Source: Roseofilum acuticapitatum BLCC-M154 (lineage in GTDB: Bacteria > Cyanobacteriota > Cyanobacteriia > Cyanobacteriales > Desertifilaceae). From it: 64,000 nt of DNA. Each line of letters begins with the position of its first letter. Positions within the stretch are counted from its first letter, which is position 1. Made by a program: the position numbers and the translations under genes. The DNA lies in NCBI RefSeq assembly GCF_030068475.1, contig NZ_JAQOSP010000101.1:1-64000 (forward strand), given 5' to 3'. Below the pieces are notes generated by a model. That model had not been told where the DNA came from and searched no databases. It saw only the letters and a program-made list of their open reading frames with translations. This document shows, piece by piece, positions 33,438 to 42,516 of this stretch.

Positions 33438-35162
33438 TTAGCAATTCACCATCGATTCCTCAATTACAAACTCCAACATTTGCCCTTGGGAACTGCCAAA
33501 CTTAATTCTTTCCCCTGATTTTAAGGGAATTTCTTGGTGGTGAATTTTTTGCCAATTACCCGATCGCAACACCAAAGTTCCAAACCGAGAAAAATCCCGT
33601 AACCAATAAGTGGCGCTTCCCTGGTTCGACTCTAACGGTTCTCGGCGAATAATTTCCGCGTGCCGTTGAGAAACCCACCGTTCACTAATCACAATATCAT
33701 TCTCTTCCCGTCGCCCCACACGCATCAGCCCCCCATGAATTTGCCAAACCTGTGTCGTTTCTTCTACTGAACGCAAAGAGGCAACCGTGCGGGTTTTTTC
33801 ATGCCAAGTGACCGCCGTATCAGGTAATTCCGTAATCCCTTCTGGGGCAGGGACTAATAATTGCCCATTAAACTCTGGATGCATATATAACACCGGCAGC
33901 GTCCAAGCAGGTTGATTATACTTATAGAGTGTAATTAACCGTTGACGGGCTACTGCCGTTGCTTCATCGATGGGTAGACGCTTGGCTAAAGCTTCAGCAA
34001 AAGCTTCAATGAAACTCAAGGCTTCGCGATCGGCGATCGCCTCCCGCATCCCCAAAACCGCCGGAATTCCATGATGGAGCAGCACCTCCGCCAAACTACT
34101 CCGAGGCAAAAGACGATGAGCCATTGTATCCCCTGAACTCTGTTCATCCGTATCTCCCTTAGCACTCCAACAAGTATTCAAAACCGCTAACGTCACCTGT
34201 CCCCGTACCAAAACATTAGCAAATTCCGTTCCACTCAGAGTCGTTTCTGGCTGCAAATACAACAGTCCCCCATCCGGAGATGGCACACCATGGCCCCCAT
34301 AAAAGACAATATTGTAAGTCTTCGTTTCCAAAGCAGCGATCAACTGAGCAGCATCCGGTTGAATCAATGTATCCACATAACAGGGAACCGATGAAGCAAT
34401 AATACTGGGCAAGGTTTGATCCGGATGACTACAATTTTCCCAAATTCTCGCCAAAGTATCCGCCTCTGCTTCCAATTGCAGATGCTCATCCTCCAACCAT
34501 TCAGAAGCAACAGCATCCGCACCCACGGTTGCCCCAAAAACCAATAAAATATTCAGTTCTCGATCCGTTCGTTGAGGAGGAAGGGGATCAACATCACTGG
34601 TAGTGCGGCTAAACAACAGGGTAGGAGAAACCGAGATCGCCTGTTTTCCCGCCGATTGTTGCATAATTTCCCAAGGTAATGGAATCAGATCTGGGTCTCG
34701 GATATCCAAGCGCACCCGTAAGGGTTTATTTTGTCCTAGAGCAATCCCTTGGCTTTGGGATAAACAACTTTGAATCGGGCCATTAAAGATCCATTGCCAC
34801 AAACTCATCCCCAATTGCTGCATCAAACGACTACTATAAGACCCTTTTTCCTCTGGAGGAAAGGGCAAAGTATCCATGTTGGGTAAATTAGACTCTACCG
34901 CAGGAATGGCTAGAGAATAGGAGGGTTGGGAGGGAATTTGAAAGAGATCTTGCCATCCTTCCCAAGTGAGAGTCAGAGTATAGGGCCAAATGCAGTCATG
35001 ATGAGTATATCCTCCTGGATAGGAAGCCCGAATCACCCAAATGGCAAAATGGGCAGATGGGTTTTCATCCGGAGCATGAGACTTACCACTGCCATCTGTG
35101 GCTGAACAACCAACTAAGCGGGCAATGGCAATACTGAGACAAGGACAGTCAATAGCAGACAT
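33438..35162 (-). CDS. CHAT protease domain fused to an FHA domain
   Basis: This 574-residue protein has an unassigned N-terminal region (1-200). It is followed by a CHAT (caspase HetF-associated with TPR) cysteine protease domain, with His in FYGGHGVPSPDGGLLYL near residue 292, Cys in VLNTCWSAKG near 329 and the closing ARQRLITLYKYNQPAWTLPV. The last 110 residues are an FHA phosphothreonine-binding domain: MRVGRREENDIVIS, VSQRHAEI and DFSRFGTLV, with Arg, Ser and His of the binding site present. The fusion implies a protease guided to phosphorylated partners. The gene follows a PP2C phosphatase gene on the same strand, 103 bp apart. CHAT proteases in bacteria include defence effectors such as gasdermin activators; no gasdermin-like gene is seen here. 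Confidence 0.9.
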   Translation of the reverse strand: MSAIDCPCLSIAIARLVGCSATDGSGKSHAPDENPSAHFAIWVIRASYPGGYTHHDCIWPYTLTLTWEGWQDLFQIPSQPSYSLAIPAVESNLPNMDTLPFPPEEKGSYSSRLMQQLGMSLWQWIFNGPIQSCLSQSQGIALGQNKPLRVRLDIRDPDLIPLPWEIMQQSAGKQAISVSPTLLFSRTTSDVDPLPPQRTDRELNILLVFGATVGADAVASEWLEDEHLQLEAEADTLARIWENCSHPDQTLPSIIASSVPCYVDTLIQPDAAQLIAALETKTYNIVFYGGHGVPSPDGGLLYLQPETTLSGTEFANVLVRGQVTLAVLNTCWSAKGDTDEQSSGDTMAHRLLPRSSLAEVLLHHGIPAVLGMREAIADREALSFIEAFAEALAKRLPIDEATAVARQRLITLYKYNQPAWTLPVLYMHPEFNGQLLVPAPEGITELPDTAVTWHEKTRTVASLRSVEETTQVWQIHGGLMRVGRREENDIVISERWVSQRHAEIIRREPLESNQGSATYWLRDFSRFGTLVLRSGNWQKIHHQEIPLKSGERIKFGSSQGQMLEFVIEESMVNC

Positions 35163-35265
35163 TTAAGAGCCTTGATATCACGGGTTGAGTGTATCCCATT
35201 TCTTCTAGTTTATCGGATTGCATGGGGAGATGGGGGGATCGACTATTCCCTATGGGCCATAATTT

Positions 35266-37233
35266 TTAATTGTTCGTGGGACTGGGACTAGAGCTGGGAC
35301 TAGGAGAATTAAGGATTGGTGTTGGGGGAAGGGTTTGGGGAGGGGTCGATCGCCTCAATAAGGGCCAGAAAAAATACCCCATCACTGCTCCCAAAGTCAA
35401 TAAGATCGTTATTCCCAGTAATAATCCAGGAATAGAAATTCTTTTGTTTGTGGGGTTTGAAGTTGAACTGCCTTGGGTTACTCGTGTGCCTACAGTAAGC
35501 AATTGGGTCTTCATGGACTCCTTGGCAGAAGATTTAGAGGTTTGATTCATCTTAGTAATGGGATCAAATAATTCTGTTAAGGGTTCAAGGGTGATTTCAT
35601 TAGCCTTGACTTGATAATGGATCAGGCCGATGGTCACATTGTCATGGCCATTGAGGGTATTGGCTAACTCTACTAATTTACTCGTGGCACTGGCCACATC
35701 TAATTGACCGTCTAAAATGGGTAAGAGTTGGCTTTGCCAATGATGTTCGACGCGATCGCCATCACTGAGACCATCGGAGCAAAGTAACACAATTCCATCT
35801 TCATCTAAAATTAATCGTCCTACAGTTGGATGTAAGTGGTTTGACTCTGCCATCCCCAAGGCTTGCACCAGCGCACCCGCAGCCCGATTTTGCAGTGCTT
35901 CACGATATAAGCGATAACCTAGACGCACTTCGCGAGAGGCTAAATCATCATCTAAGGTAACTTGATGGCATCCCTGCCGGGTGACCCAATAGATCCGGGA
36001 ATCTCCCACATGGGCAATATAGAGTTCATGGGCCCGATCTACAGGAGGGGGAACGACTGCCATGACTAGGGTAGTCCCCATGCGCTGCCGTTCGTGGCGA
36101 TGTTCTTGGTCGTTGCGATCGCTAATGACCGTATTGGCATGACGAATAAGCCGCTCGAGTAGATCGGTGATTTGCTCAACTCGATCCGGGGGACTCTTTT
36201 GGAGGGAAATCTTGTCCCAGTTTAAAGACTCTAAAATACTTTCGATCGCCTGTTGAGAAGCCACTTCTCCCCCAGCATGACCCCCAATACCATCGCAGAC
36301 GATCGCCGAGAGGGGAGCAGAGTTACTTTCTGAGGAAACCGTTTTCCCTGGGGGAGGTTGCACTGGATAACAGGCATCTTCATTATGGGAGCGACTGGGC
36401 CCCTTATCTGTGGCTGTGCATAGGGTAAAGTGGGTGGTTTGAGACTGACTACAATAGCTTAAGGCGCGATCGAGTTCGGCGATCGCCCGATCTATGGCAA
36501 AAATTTGTCCATCACTCAAACTTTGAGCTAAATCTTGTAAAAAGCGCCCGATCAGGGGATTGGCCTGTTTAGCCAAGGGTAACCACATTTGCCCTAACTG
36601 GGATAAGTCCATAGAATCTTGGGGATCGGCCCGCAATTCTCGAACCCGCACAACCGGCCCTTCAACTCGCAAGAAGTGATGATCCAGTAGAGAATTGGCT
36701 ACTCCCAAAACCTTGAAGGGTTGCCAGAGATGGGCGATTTGCCATAACCAATGGAGTTGACGCATGGCAGAGGCAGCCTGCCATTGCTGTTTGAGCATTG
36801 GCATTAGGGGGGGGTTCAGGAGAGCTTGAGACAAGAGCGATGGGTCGATGGGCGCTCCTTCTAGGAGAAGTACGGGGGGTACAGTCGGCTTTAGGGTTAA
36901 GAGTTCGTAGGGTTGGGGGAGATGGAGTCGATAGGGAAAGAGTTTGAGGTAGGTTTGTACGCAGGTGGAGATTTCTGAGGGGATAGGGGGGGGAACCCCT
37001 GGTTTGAGATCGAGGAAAATCTGATTACCTTTGTAGAGATAGCGATCGCCAATTCGTTTCCCTGCTTCTAGGAAGTCTAAAGCTTGGCCCAAAGGTCGCA
37101 AGTCAGGAGAAGTTGCCCACAGATACCGCTTGATTAACCGAGTGCCGCAACTGTGGCAATATTGAAGATCTTCTGAGTTAACTGCCTGACAAGGGGGATG
37201 GGAACAGTGAAGAAATGCGGTGTCGGTTGGCAT
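35266..37233 (-). CDS. PP2C-family protein phosphatase with zinc ribbon and membrane anchor
   Basis: This 655-residue protein begins with a zinc ribbon (Cys10, Cys15, Cys27, Cys30), then about 230 residues that are not recognised but recur in cyanobacterial phosphatases of this kind. The PP2C domain follows: GPSRSHNEDACY near 285, VCDGIGGHAGGEVAS near 314, AHVGDSRIYWV near 400, LCSDGLSD and NGHDNVTIGL, all metal-binding Asp residues present. A single helix near residues 605-630 and a Pro/Ser tail anchor it to the membrane. It removes phosphate from Ser/Thr; with the adjacent FHA-CHAT protein it suggests a phospho-switch. No Ser/Thr kinase gene is found in this window. Confidence 0.9.
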   Translation of the reverse strand: MPTDTAFLHCSHPPCQAVNSEDLQYCHSCGTRLIKRYLWATSPDLRPLGQALDFLEAGKRIGDRYLYKGNQIFLDLKPGVPPPIPSEISTCVQTYLKLFPYRLHLPQPYELLTLKPTVPPVLLLEGAPIDPSLLSQALLNPPLMPMLKQQWQAASAMRQLHWLWQIAHLWQPFKVLGVANSLLDHHFLRVEGPVVRVRELRADPQDSMDLSQLGQMWLPLAKQANPLIGRFLQDLAQSLSDGQIFAIDRAIAELDRALSYCSQSQTTHFTLCTATDKGPSRSHNEDACYPVQPPPGKTVSSESNSAPLSAIVCDGIGGHAGGEVASQQAIESILESLNWDKISLQKSPPDRVEQITDLLERLIRHANTVISDRNDQEHRHERQRMGTTLVMAVVPPPVDRAHELYIAHVGDSRIYWVTRQGCHQVTLDDDLASREVRLGYRLYREALQNRAAGALVQALGMAESNHLHPTVGRLILDEDGIVLLCSDGLSDGDRVEHHWQSQLLPILDGQLDVASATSKLVELANTLNGHDNVTIGLIHYQVKANEITLEPLTELFDPITKMNQTSKSSAKESMKTQLLTVGTRVTQGSSTSNPTNKRISIPGLLLGITILLTLGAVMGYFFWPLLRRSTPPQTLPPTPILNSPSPSSSPSPTNN

Positions 37234-37501
37234 AGGAAGTCCTCGCGCCTGTAAATGGAAAGACAGTGTATAGCTCTACCACTGCGGTTCTGGCCCAATC
37301 GAGGGGTTCAGAATAGAGCTAAGGCCGATCGCCTAGAGCGATCAGCCTATCCAGCACTGCCTGAGAAGCAAACCCAAATAGCTATAATTCTAGTTTAGTG
37401 AAGACACCCTGAGTAATTGGTATTTGGCAAAATACCTGACAAGAAAAGTAGGTTTGACTTATATTCTGCCTATAGGATCTTGCAAGCTTTTCTCAAATTA
37501 T

Positions 37502-38428
37502 ATGACTATTTCTGCGACTCAAAGGGCCAATTATCCGGTTGATCCGGTGGAATATCTGAGCTGGAACTGGCGCGGATTACACATTCGTTATCAGCACACA
37601 GGTCAAACGGGGCCGGCGGTGTTGCTGATTCATGGATTTGGGGGATCGGTCGATCATTGGCGTAAAAATCTCCCGGTTCTGGGTCAATCCTGTCGCTGTT
37701 ATGCTTTAGATTTAATTGGGTTTGGGGGTTCGGCGAAACCGACTCCAGGAGCGGAAATTGAGTATACCTTTGCCACCTGGAGCAAGCAAATTATCCAATT
37801 TTGCCAAGAGGTGATTGGTGAGCCGGTGGTGTTGGTGGGCAATTCCATTGGCTGTATTGCGGTGATGCAAGCGGCGGTGGATGCTCCAGAGTGGGTTAAG
37901 TCTGTGGTTTTGCTGAATTGTTCTTTACGGTTATTACACGATCGCCGCCGAGAGAATTTACCGTTTTATAAGCGCTATGGTGCGCCCTTGGTACAAGATC
38001 TGCTTAAGATTAAGGCGATCGGCCATTGGTTTTTCGCCCAAATTGCCAAACCCAAGGTGGTTAAACAAATTTTAGAACAAGCTTATGGGCGATCGCAAGC
38101 CGTCACCGATGAACTCGTCGATTTACTCATCGCTCCAGCCTTCGATCCCGGTGCAGCCGATGTCTTTATCGCCTTCACTCGCTATTCCCAAGGCCCCCTA
38201 CCCGAAGACCTCTTAGCCACCCTTCCCTGTCCAGCCCTCATGCTCTGGGGAACCGAAGACCCCTGGGAACCCATCGACCAAGGACGCAAATTAGGCGAAT
38301 TTCCATCCGTAAAGCAATTTATTCCCCTCCAAGGAGTCGGTCACTGTCCCCAAGATGAAGCCCCAGAATTAGTCAATCCCCTGATCCTCAATTGGGTATT
38401 AGAGCATACATATAGCGCTTCGCGCTAG
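37502..38428 (+). CDS. Alpha/beta hydrolase
   Basis: This 308-residue hydrolase has the oxyanion motif VLLIHGFGGSVDHWRKN and nucleophile elbow VGNSIGCIA (Ser115), with LWGTEDPWEP and GVGHCPQDEAPE giving the Asp and His. The substrate is unknown; cyanobacterial relatives are often named generic alpha/beta-fold hydrolases or haloalkane-dehalogenase-like. The ATG at 37502 is preferred to an upstream TTG that would add 26 unlike residues. It is divergent from the PP2C gene and followed by repeats and a transferase remnant. Confidence 0.88.
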   Translation: MTISATQRANYPVDPVEYLSWNWRGLHIRYQHTGQTGPAVLLIHGFGGSVDHWRKNLPVLGQSCRCYALDLIGFGGSAKPTPGAEIEYTFATWSKQIIQFCQEVIGEPVVLVGNSIGCIAVMQAAVDAPEWVKSVVLLNCSLRLLHDRRRENLPFYKRYGAPLVQDLLKIKAIGHWFFAQIAKPKVVKQILEQAYGRSQAVTDELVDLLIAPAFDPGAADVFIAFTRYSQGPLPEDLLATLPCPALMLWGTEDPWEPIDQGRKLGEFPSVKQFIPLQGVGHCPQDEAPELVNPLILNWVLEHTYSASR

Positions 38429-38457
38429 GCAAAAGGCAAAAGGCAAGAGGCAAAGGA

Positions 38458-38541
38458 GGCTTCGATCTTTCTGAATATCCTGCTGTGCGAGCATGGCTCG
38501 ATCGCATCTCCACCCACCCCCGTCATCTTACCCTGTCTTAA
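38458..38541 (+). pseudogene. C-terminal remnant of a glutathione S-transferase
   Basis: After AGGCAAA repeats a start-less frame reads GFDLSEYPAVRAWLDRIS and ends RHLTLS at TAA (38539-38541). This is the typical final helix region of glutathione S-transferases (LSxYPxVxAWxxRI). Nothing of the rest of the gene remains. Confidence 0.7.
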
Positions 38542-38690
38542 CTGTATCTATAAAAGGGACAAGTAGCGATCGCTGATAATGACATCTATCTATAATTGCA
38601 TGGAAAGCCCAAAAATTAACCTTAAAATTGGCATAATTGATGCATCATGTATCCTCATAAGCTCAATTTATTTAAAACGTTAATATAATC

Positions 38691-39632
38691 ATGGCTATTC
38701 CTGATTTTCAAGCGATTCTCCTACCTTTATTAAAACTGGCGGGCGATCAAAAGCGTCATTCTATGCAAGAAGCGATTCAGTACCTTGCTAATACTTTTCA
38801 GCTTACGGATGAAGAGCGTAAGGAATTGCTCCCTAGTGGAAAACAAGCGGTTTTTGATAATCGAGTGGGTTGGGCTAGGACTTATCTGAAAAAAGCTGGA
38901 CTGTTAGAATCTCCAGCCCGGTCATTTTTCCAAATTACTAATCGAGGGGTGGACTTACTCCAGACCAATCCGAGTAAAATCAATACGGCGTTCCTCAAAA
39001 AGTATCCAGAATTCCGAGAATTTAAGATGGGGAATTCTTCAAAAGATAAATCTGCTTCAGATAATGATACAAATCTATCTATATCTGAAGGAGAAGATCA
39101 GGGTTCTAATCAACAAACGCCTGAAGAGATTTTGGAGTATTCTTATCAAGAGCTTCGCAGTGCTTTAGCTCAAGAACTTTTAGAGAAAGTCAAATCTTGC
39201 TCGCCTTCTTTTTTTGAACGTCTTGTGGTTGAACTGTTGGTTAAAATGGGGTATGGTGGCTCGATTAAGGAAGCGGGACGAGCGATGGGTAAAACTGGGG
39301 ATGAAGGAATTGATGGTATGATTAAGGAAGATCGTTTGGGATTAGATCGGATTTATATTCAAGCTAAACGTTGGCAAGATTCAGTGGGTCGGCCAGAGAT
39401 TCAGAAATTTGTTGGTGCTTTAGCGGGTCAAGGGGCGAATAAAGGAATTTTTATTACCACTTCTAAATTTACGGAACAAGCTAAAACTTATTCGCCCAAA
39501 AATGACACGAAAGTGGTTTTAATTGATGGCGCAGAGTTGGCGGAGTATATGATCGATTTTGACTTAGGAGTATCTACGGTCTCAGAGTATAAACTGAAGA
39601 AAATAGATACGGATTATTTTGAGGCTGATTAA
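38691..39632 (+). CDS. mrr: Mrr-type restriction endonuclease
   Basis: This 313-residue protein has the Mrr N-terminal winged-helix domain (LLKLAGDQKRHSMQEAIQYL; VGWARTYLKKAGLLESPARS) and the C-terminal Mrr catalytic domain. The catalytic core is FERLVVELLVKMGYGG, then GDEGIDGMIKEDRLGLDRIY with the catalytic Asp, IQAKRW with the Gln-x-Lys, and GIFITTSKFTEQA. Mrr enzymes cut DNA bearing foreign methylation. The two halves are joined by an acidic, Ser/Asn-rich linker. It stands alone next to XisI/XisH in a region of likely gene traffic. Confidence 0.93.
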   Translation: MAIPDFQAILLPLLKLAGDQKRHSMQEAIQYLANTFQLTDEERKELLPSGKQAVFDNRVGWARTYLKKAGLLESPARSFFQITNRGVDLLQTNPSKINTAFLKKYPEFREFKMGNSSKDKSASDNDTNLSISEGEDQGSNQQTPEEILEYSYQELRSALAQELLEKVKSCSPSFFERLVVELLVKMGYGGSIKEAGRAMGKTGDEGIDGMIKEDRLGLDRIYIQAKRWQDSVGRPEIQKFVGALAGQGANKGIFITTSKFTEQAKTYSPKNDTKVVLIDGAELAEYMIDFDLGVSTVSEYKLKKIDTDYFEAD

Positions 39633-39650
39633 TCCAAAACTGGGAAAAAC

Positions 39651-39986
39651 TTAACTCACAGCAAACCCATTATAGGGACGTATGAAGGGTTCATGATAAG
39701 CCAAAACAATGCGATCTTTGGGGATTCCCCGTTCTGTGAGTTCATTGGCGACTCCAACTTCAGTACCATCATACTCAATCCAAATTTTGCCGTTTTTAAT
39801 GTCAATATGAATCAATGCACCATAAACGCGCCGTTTGTTCATCCATCCTGTCCGCACGACTTGATAGCGATCGCGCTCTACATCAAAGATAACGCCAATT
39901 TCTACTGTGCCAAAGATTGGCTTAACCTGACTATGGCGCAGTAAAATCTCTTGAACAATTTCACGGTAGGTTTCTATTTTATCCAT
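39651..39986 (-). CDS. xisI: XisI-family protein
   Basis: This 111-residue protein matches XisI, first described as a factor controlling excision of the fdxN element in Anabaena: METYREIVQEILLRH-type start, then FDVERDRYQVVRTGWMNKRR, GALIHIDIKNGKIWIEYDGT and GIPKDRIVLAYHEPFIRPY. Such genes are common in cyanobacteria without that element, so the true role is unsettled. It is the second gene of an operon, overlapping xisH by 13 bp. Confidence 0.93.
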   Translation of the reverse strand: MDKIETYREIVQEILLRHSQVKPIFGTVEIGVIFDVERDRYQVVRTGWMNKRRVYGALIHIDIKNGKIWIEYDGTEVGVANELTERGIPKDRIVLAYHEPFIRPYNGFAVS

Positions 39987-40387
39987 TGCACAATCCTGAT
40001 CTCTTCTACGTTATAAATAAGCAAATGTAGTTGATATTCGCGTACTCCCTCTTCAATAAATCGGAGACGAAAGAATTCATCATAGGTTGGATGGGGTACG
40101 GCTAAATATAGGGTGCGAGAGGGATCTTGCACTCTCAAAGCTCGCCGATAATTGAGATATTGACCGACGGCTGTGTGAAATTCAGAGATTGCAGAGGGGT
40201 TGATAAAACTCTTCACCTCTACAGCAATTTTCTCCCTATCTCGTTCTGCCGCCAAGAGGAATTCAGCACCCAAGTCAATTTGCATTTGTACCTCTCCATA
40301 CTCAAGAGGAAATGGATCGTGGGTAATTAGCCACCCTTGAGCAACTAAGGCATCTTTTACCACAGAGTGAAAAACATCTCTAGCCAT
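39974..40387 (-). CDS. xisH: XisH-family protein
   Basis: This 137-residue XisH protein starts MARDVFHSVVKDALVAQGW, the family's usual N-terminus, so the ATG at 40387 is chosen over a start 19 codons upstream. The segment IDLGAEFLLAAERDREKIAVEVKSF has the Asp and Glu-x-Lys of a PD-(D/E)XK nuclease-like fold, followed by HTAVGQYLNYRRAL. It is co-transcribed with xisI. Nuclease activity is a family inference. Confidence 0.93.
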   Translation of the reverse strand: MARDVFHSVVKDALVAQGWLITHDPFPLEYGEVQMQIDLGAEFLLAAERDREKIAVEVKSFINPSAISEFHTAVGQYLNYRRALRVQDPSRTLYLAVPHPTYDEFFRLRFIEEGVREYQLHLLIYNVEEIRIVQWIK

Positions 40388-40483
40388 AGCAGGGTTTTGT
40401 CTTACTCTTCGAGCTTTCTCTATATAGTAATAATAGCACTTCATTGAAGCTCAATTTGAGATGAAGCACTATTACTTTTTGCT

Positions 40484-41413
40484 TTAAATTGAGCCGCTTA
40501 CTTCATCGGAGGAAGTCCATTCTAGAGTGTCACCAATTTGTTCGCCGGTGTGGTAAGCAGCGAGGAGAATTTCTGAGGTTTTACCCCAGGCAATTTGACC
40601 GGTTTTGTCAATTCCGATCGCCCCTAAATCCCGTTGATTGGCTTTAGATTCGCTCATGGTTTTCTCAAAAGCCGCAGCTAAGGACATGCCATCGGTGACG
40701 CGGACGACGATACGAGCGGCGATACATTCGTTGATGATGTCTTCGCCAATGCCGGTACAGCTAATTCCTGCATCAGAGGTGGCATAATTTCCGGCAGGCA
40801 TAGCCGAATCACTGACGCGCCCAATATATTCAAATCCTTTGCCTCCGGTGGAGGTTCCAGCCGCAATTTTGCCTTGATTATCGAGGGCGACTACGCCAAT
40901 GGTTCCGGTTCCGGGAGCGGGACTCGCCAGTACATTAGCCATACTGCGTCTAAAGTTATCTTTGCGGTCTTCTAACCATTCATTTAAGCGCAAATCGGTT
41001 AAGGGATTATGAATGGGAACTTGCAGTTCTCGCACCAGTTCCATGGCTCCAAAATCGGAGAGAATGCGATCGCTCTTTTCTTGCAGAACTTTAGCTAAAT
41101 CAATGGGATTTTTCACCCGCGAAACGTTGATGACACCACTAAAGGTTTGCGTCTCTCCATTCATCAGAGAGGCACTCATACGGATTTGACCATCAGATTG
41201 CAAAACAGAGCCAGTTCCAGCATTATAGCGGGGATCGTCTTCGAGTAAATGACAGCCTTGAATCACCGCTTCTAGGGCTGGTGTTCCCGCTTCTAAGCTG
41301 GCATAAACTTGTTTGAGAATTTCATAGAGGGATTGGCGGACGGCTTCAACGCCTCCTTTACCTTGTAGGGAGCTGCCTGCACCTCCGTGAATGATCAGTT
41401 TGGGTTGAGTCAT
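40484..41413 (-). CDS. Plant-type isoaspartyl peptidase/L-asparaginase
   Basis: This 309-residue Ntn-hydrolase precursor cleaves itself before Thr171 in PGTGTIGVVALD to yield alpha and beta subunits, then hydrolyses isoaspartyl dipeptides and asparagine. Other motifs: IIHGGAGSSLQG at the start, NAGTGSVLQSDGQIRMSASLM, and TSTGGKGFEYIGRVSDSAM. The ATG at 41413 gives the normal N-terminus; upstream in-frame sequence is only repeat. It is followed downstream by the xisH operon, 96 bp away. Confidence 0.93.
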   Translation of the reverse strand: MTQPKLIIHGGAGSSLQGKGGVEAVRQSLYEILKQVYASLEAGTPALEAVIQGCHLLEDDPRYNAGTGSVLQSDGQIRMSASLMNGETQTFSGVINVSRVKNPIDLAKVLQEKSDRILSDFGAMELVRELQVPIHNPLTDLRLNEWLEDRKDNFRRSMANVLASPAPGTGTIGVVALDNQGKIAAGTSTGGKGFEYIGRVSDSAMPAGNYATSDAGISCTGIGEDIINECIAARIVVRVTDGMSLAAAFEKTMSESKANQRDLGAIGIDKTGQIAWGKTSEILLAAYHTGEQIGDTLEWTSSDEVSGSI

Positions 41414-41523
41414 AGGTAATGGGGATAGGGGGATAGGGGGATAGGGGAAATGGGAGAATAATAATTTAGAGTGTCTCAATTCTCCGCATTGCCTCATTTC
41501 TGATGCTACTACCGCGTATAGCT

Positions 41524-41664
41524 TTAGCGATCGCGGCGACAGCGTTCAGAACAGTATTTTACCTCATCCCAACATTTAGCCCATTTCTTGCGCCAGGTAA
41601 AGGGGCGATTACAAACAGGACAGATTTTGGTGGGCAGATCGGATTTTAATCGATGACGAGCCAT
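41524..41664 (-). CDS. DUF2256 small zinc-finger-like protein
   Basis: This is a 46-residue protein: MARHRLKSDLPTKICPVCNR, then PFTWRKKWAKCWDEVKYCSE and RCRRDR. Four cysteines in CxxC and CxxxxC-like spacing suggest zinc binding, and the WRKKW motif is diagnostic of DUF2256, found in many cyanobacteria and proteobacteria, often near cryptochrome genes. The function is unknown. The stop codon is inside a HIP1 site. It is divergent from the RNA methyltransferase gene. Confidence 0.9.
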   Translation of the reverse strand: MARHRLKSDLPTKICPVCNRPFTWRKKWAKCWDEVKYCSERCRRDR

Positions 41665-41673
41665 GGTAATATC

Positions 41674-41704
41674 AATTAAAAATTAAAAATTAAAAATTAA
41701 AAAT
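41674..41704. repeat. AT-rich heptamer tandem repeat (TTAAAAA)
   Basis: Four tandem TTAAAAA heptamers lie just upstream of the DUF2256 start. It is the same unit as at 1776-1812 and 11798-11831. Confidence 0.85.
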
Positions 41705-41754
41705 GGATTGTAGTACACCTTTAAGCATGTCCAATTAGCTTACTATATTAACGG

Positions 41755-42516
41755 ATGAACGATCGCTCCCATCTATCAGCCATTAAAATCATTTTAGTCG
41801 AGCCATCTGGCCCCCTAAACGTGGGATCGATCGCCCGGATCATGAAAAATATGGGCTTAAGTCAATTGGTGCTAGTTAATCCCCAATGCGATCCCCACAG
41901 TCCAGAAGCGAGACAAATGGCGGTTCATGCTCAGGAAATCTTGACTTTTGCCCAGGTAGTCGGGACTCTACCCGAAGCCTTACAGAGTTGTCAAAAAGTA
42001 GCAGCCACCCTGGGACGCACCATCAAGTTACCGACAGCATTGGAAACCCCCCATACCTTGCTTCCTTGGCTTCTCGGTGGTGAAAGTGCCCTAGTTTTTG
42101 GACGCGAAGACCGGGGATTAACCAATGACGAACTGAATTTAGCCCAACGCTTTGTGCAAATTCCCAGTCATCCCATTTATCCATCCCTGAATTTAGCCCA
42201 ATCGGTAGGTATTTGCTGTTATGAACTTTATCGGTGTACCCTGGAAACGCAGACTCAGGATTTCAATTCTGGGGCTGGCGATCTGGCCTCACGGCAGGTT
42301 CTAGAAGCTTATTACAATCATTTAGAATCCCTGTTATTACAGATTGGCTATCTTTATCCCCATACCGCTCACCGACGGATGGAAAAGCTCAAACGATTTT
42401 ACAATCGTGCTTATCCCACAGAAGCAGAAGTGGCGATGCTCCGGGGAATACTTTCTCAGGTAGAATGGGCGATCGCCGACAGTTCCCTATCCCAGGGTTC
42501 ATCAGGAGAGACTTAA
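41755..42516 (+). CDS. trmJ: TrmJ-like SpoU-family RNA 2'-O-methyltransferase
   Basis: This 253-residue enzyme methylates the 2'-hydroxyl of an RNA nucleoside; TrmJ acts on position 32 of tRNA. It shows SPOUT knot motifs: IILVEPSGPLNVGSIARIMKNMG, then LVLVNPQCDPHSPEARQMAVHA, ALVFGREDRGLTNDEL and PSLNLAQSVGICCYELY. The C-terminal helix RRMEKLKRFYNRAYPTE is also typical of TrmJ. The choice of TrmJ over other family members is probable, not certain. Confidence 0.88.
   Translation: MNDRSHLSAIKIILVEPSGPLNVGSIARIMKNMGLSQLVLVNPQCDPHSPEARQMAVHAQEILTFAQVVGTLPEALQSCQKVAATLGRTIKLPTALETPHTLLPWLLGGESALVFGREDRGLTNDELNLAQRFVQIPSHPIYPSLNLAQSVGICCYELYRCTLETQTQDFNSGAGDLASRQVLEAYYNHLESLLLQIGYLYPHTAHRRMEKLKRFYNRAYPTEAEVAMLRGILSQVEWAIADSSLSQGSSGET

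Noticed and set aside
37424-37501. TTG-initiated N-terminal extension of the alpha/beta hydrolase
   Set aside because: The 26 extra residues do not resemble the family and the ATG at 37502 gives the expected N-terminus.
28497-41664. Whole region as a prophage or integrated plasmid
   Set aside because: There are no structural phage, integrase or replication genes, and most genes have resident HIP1 density.
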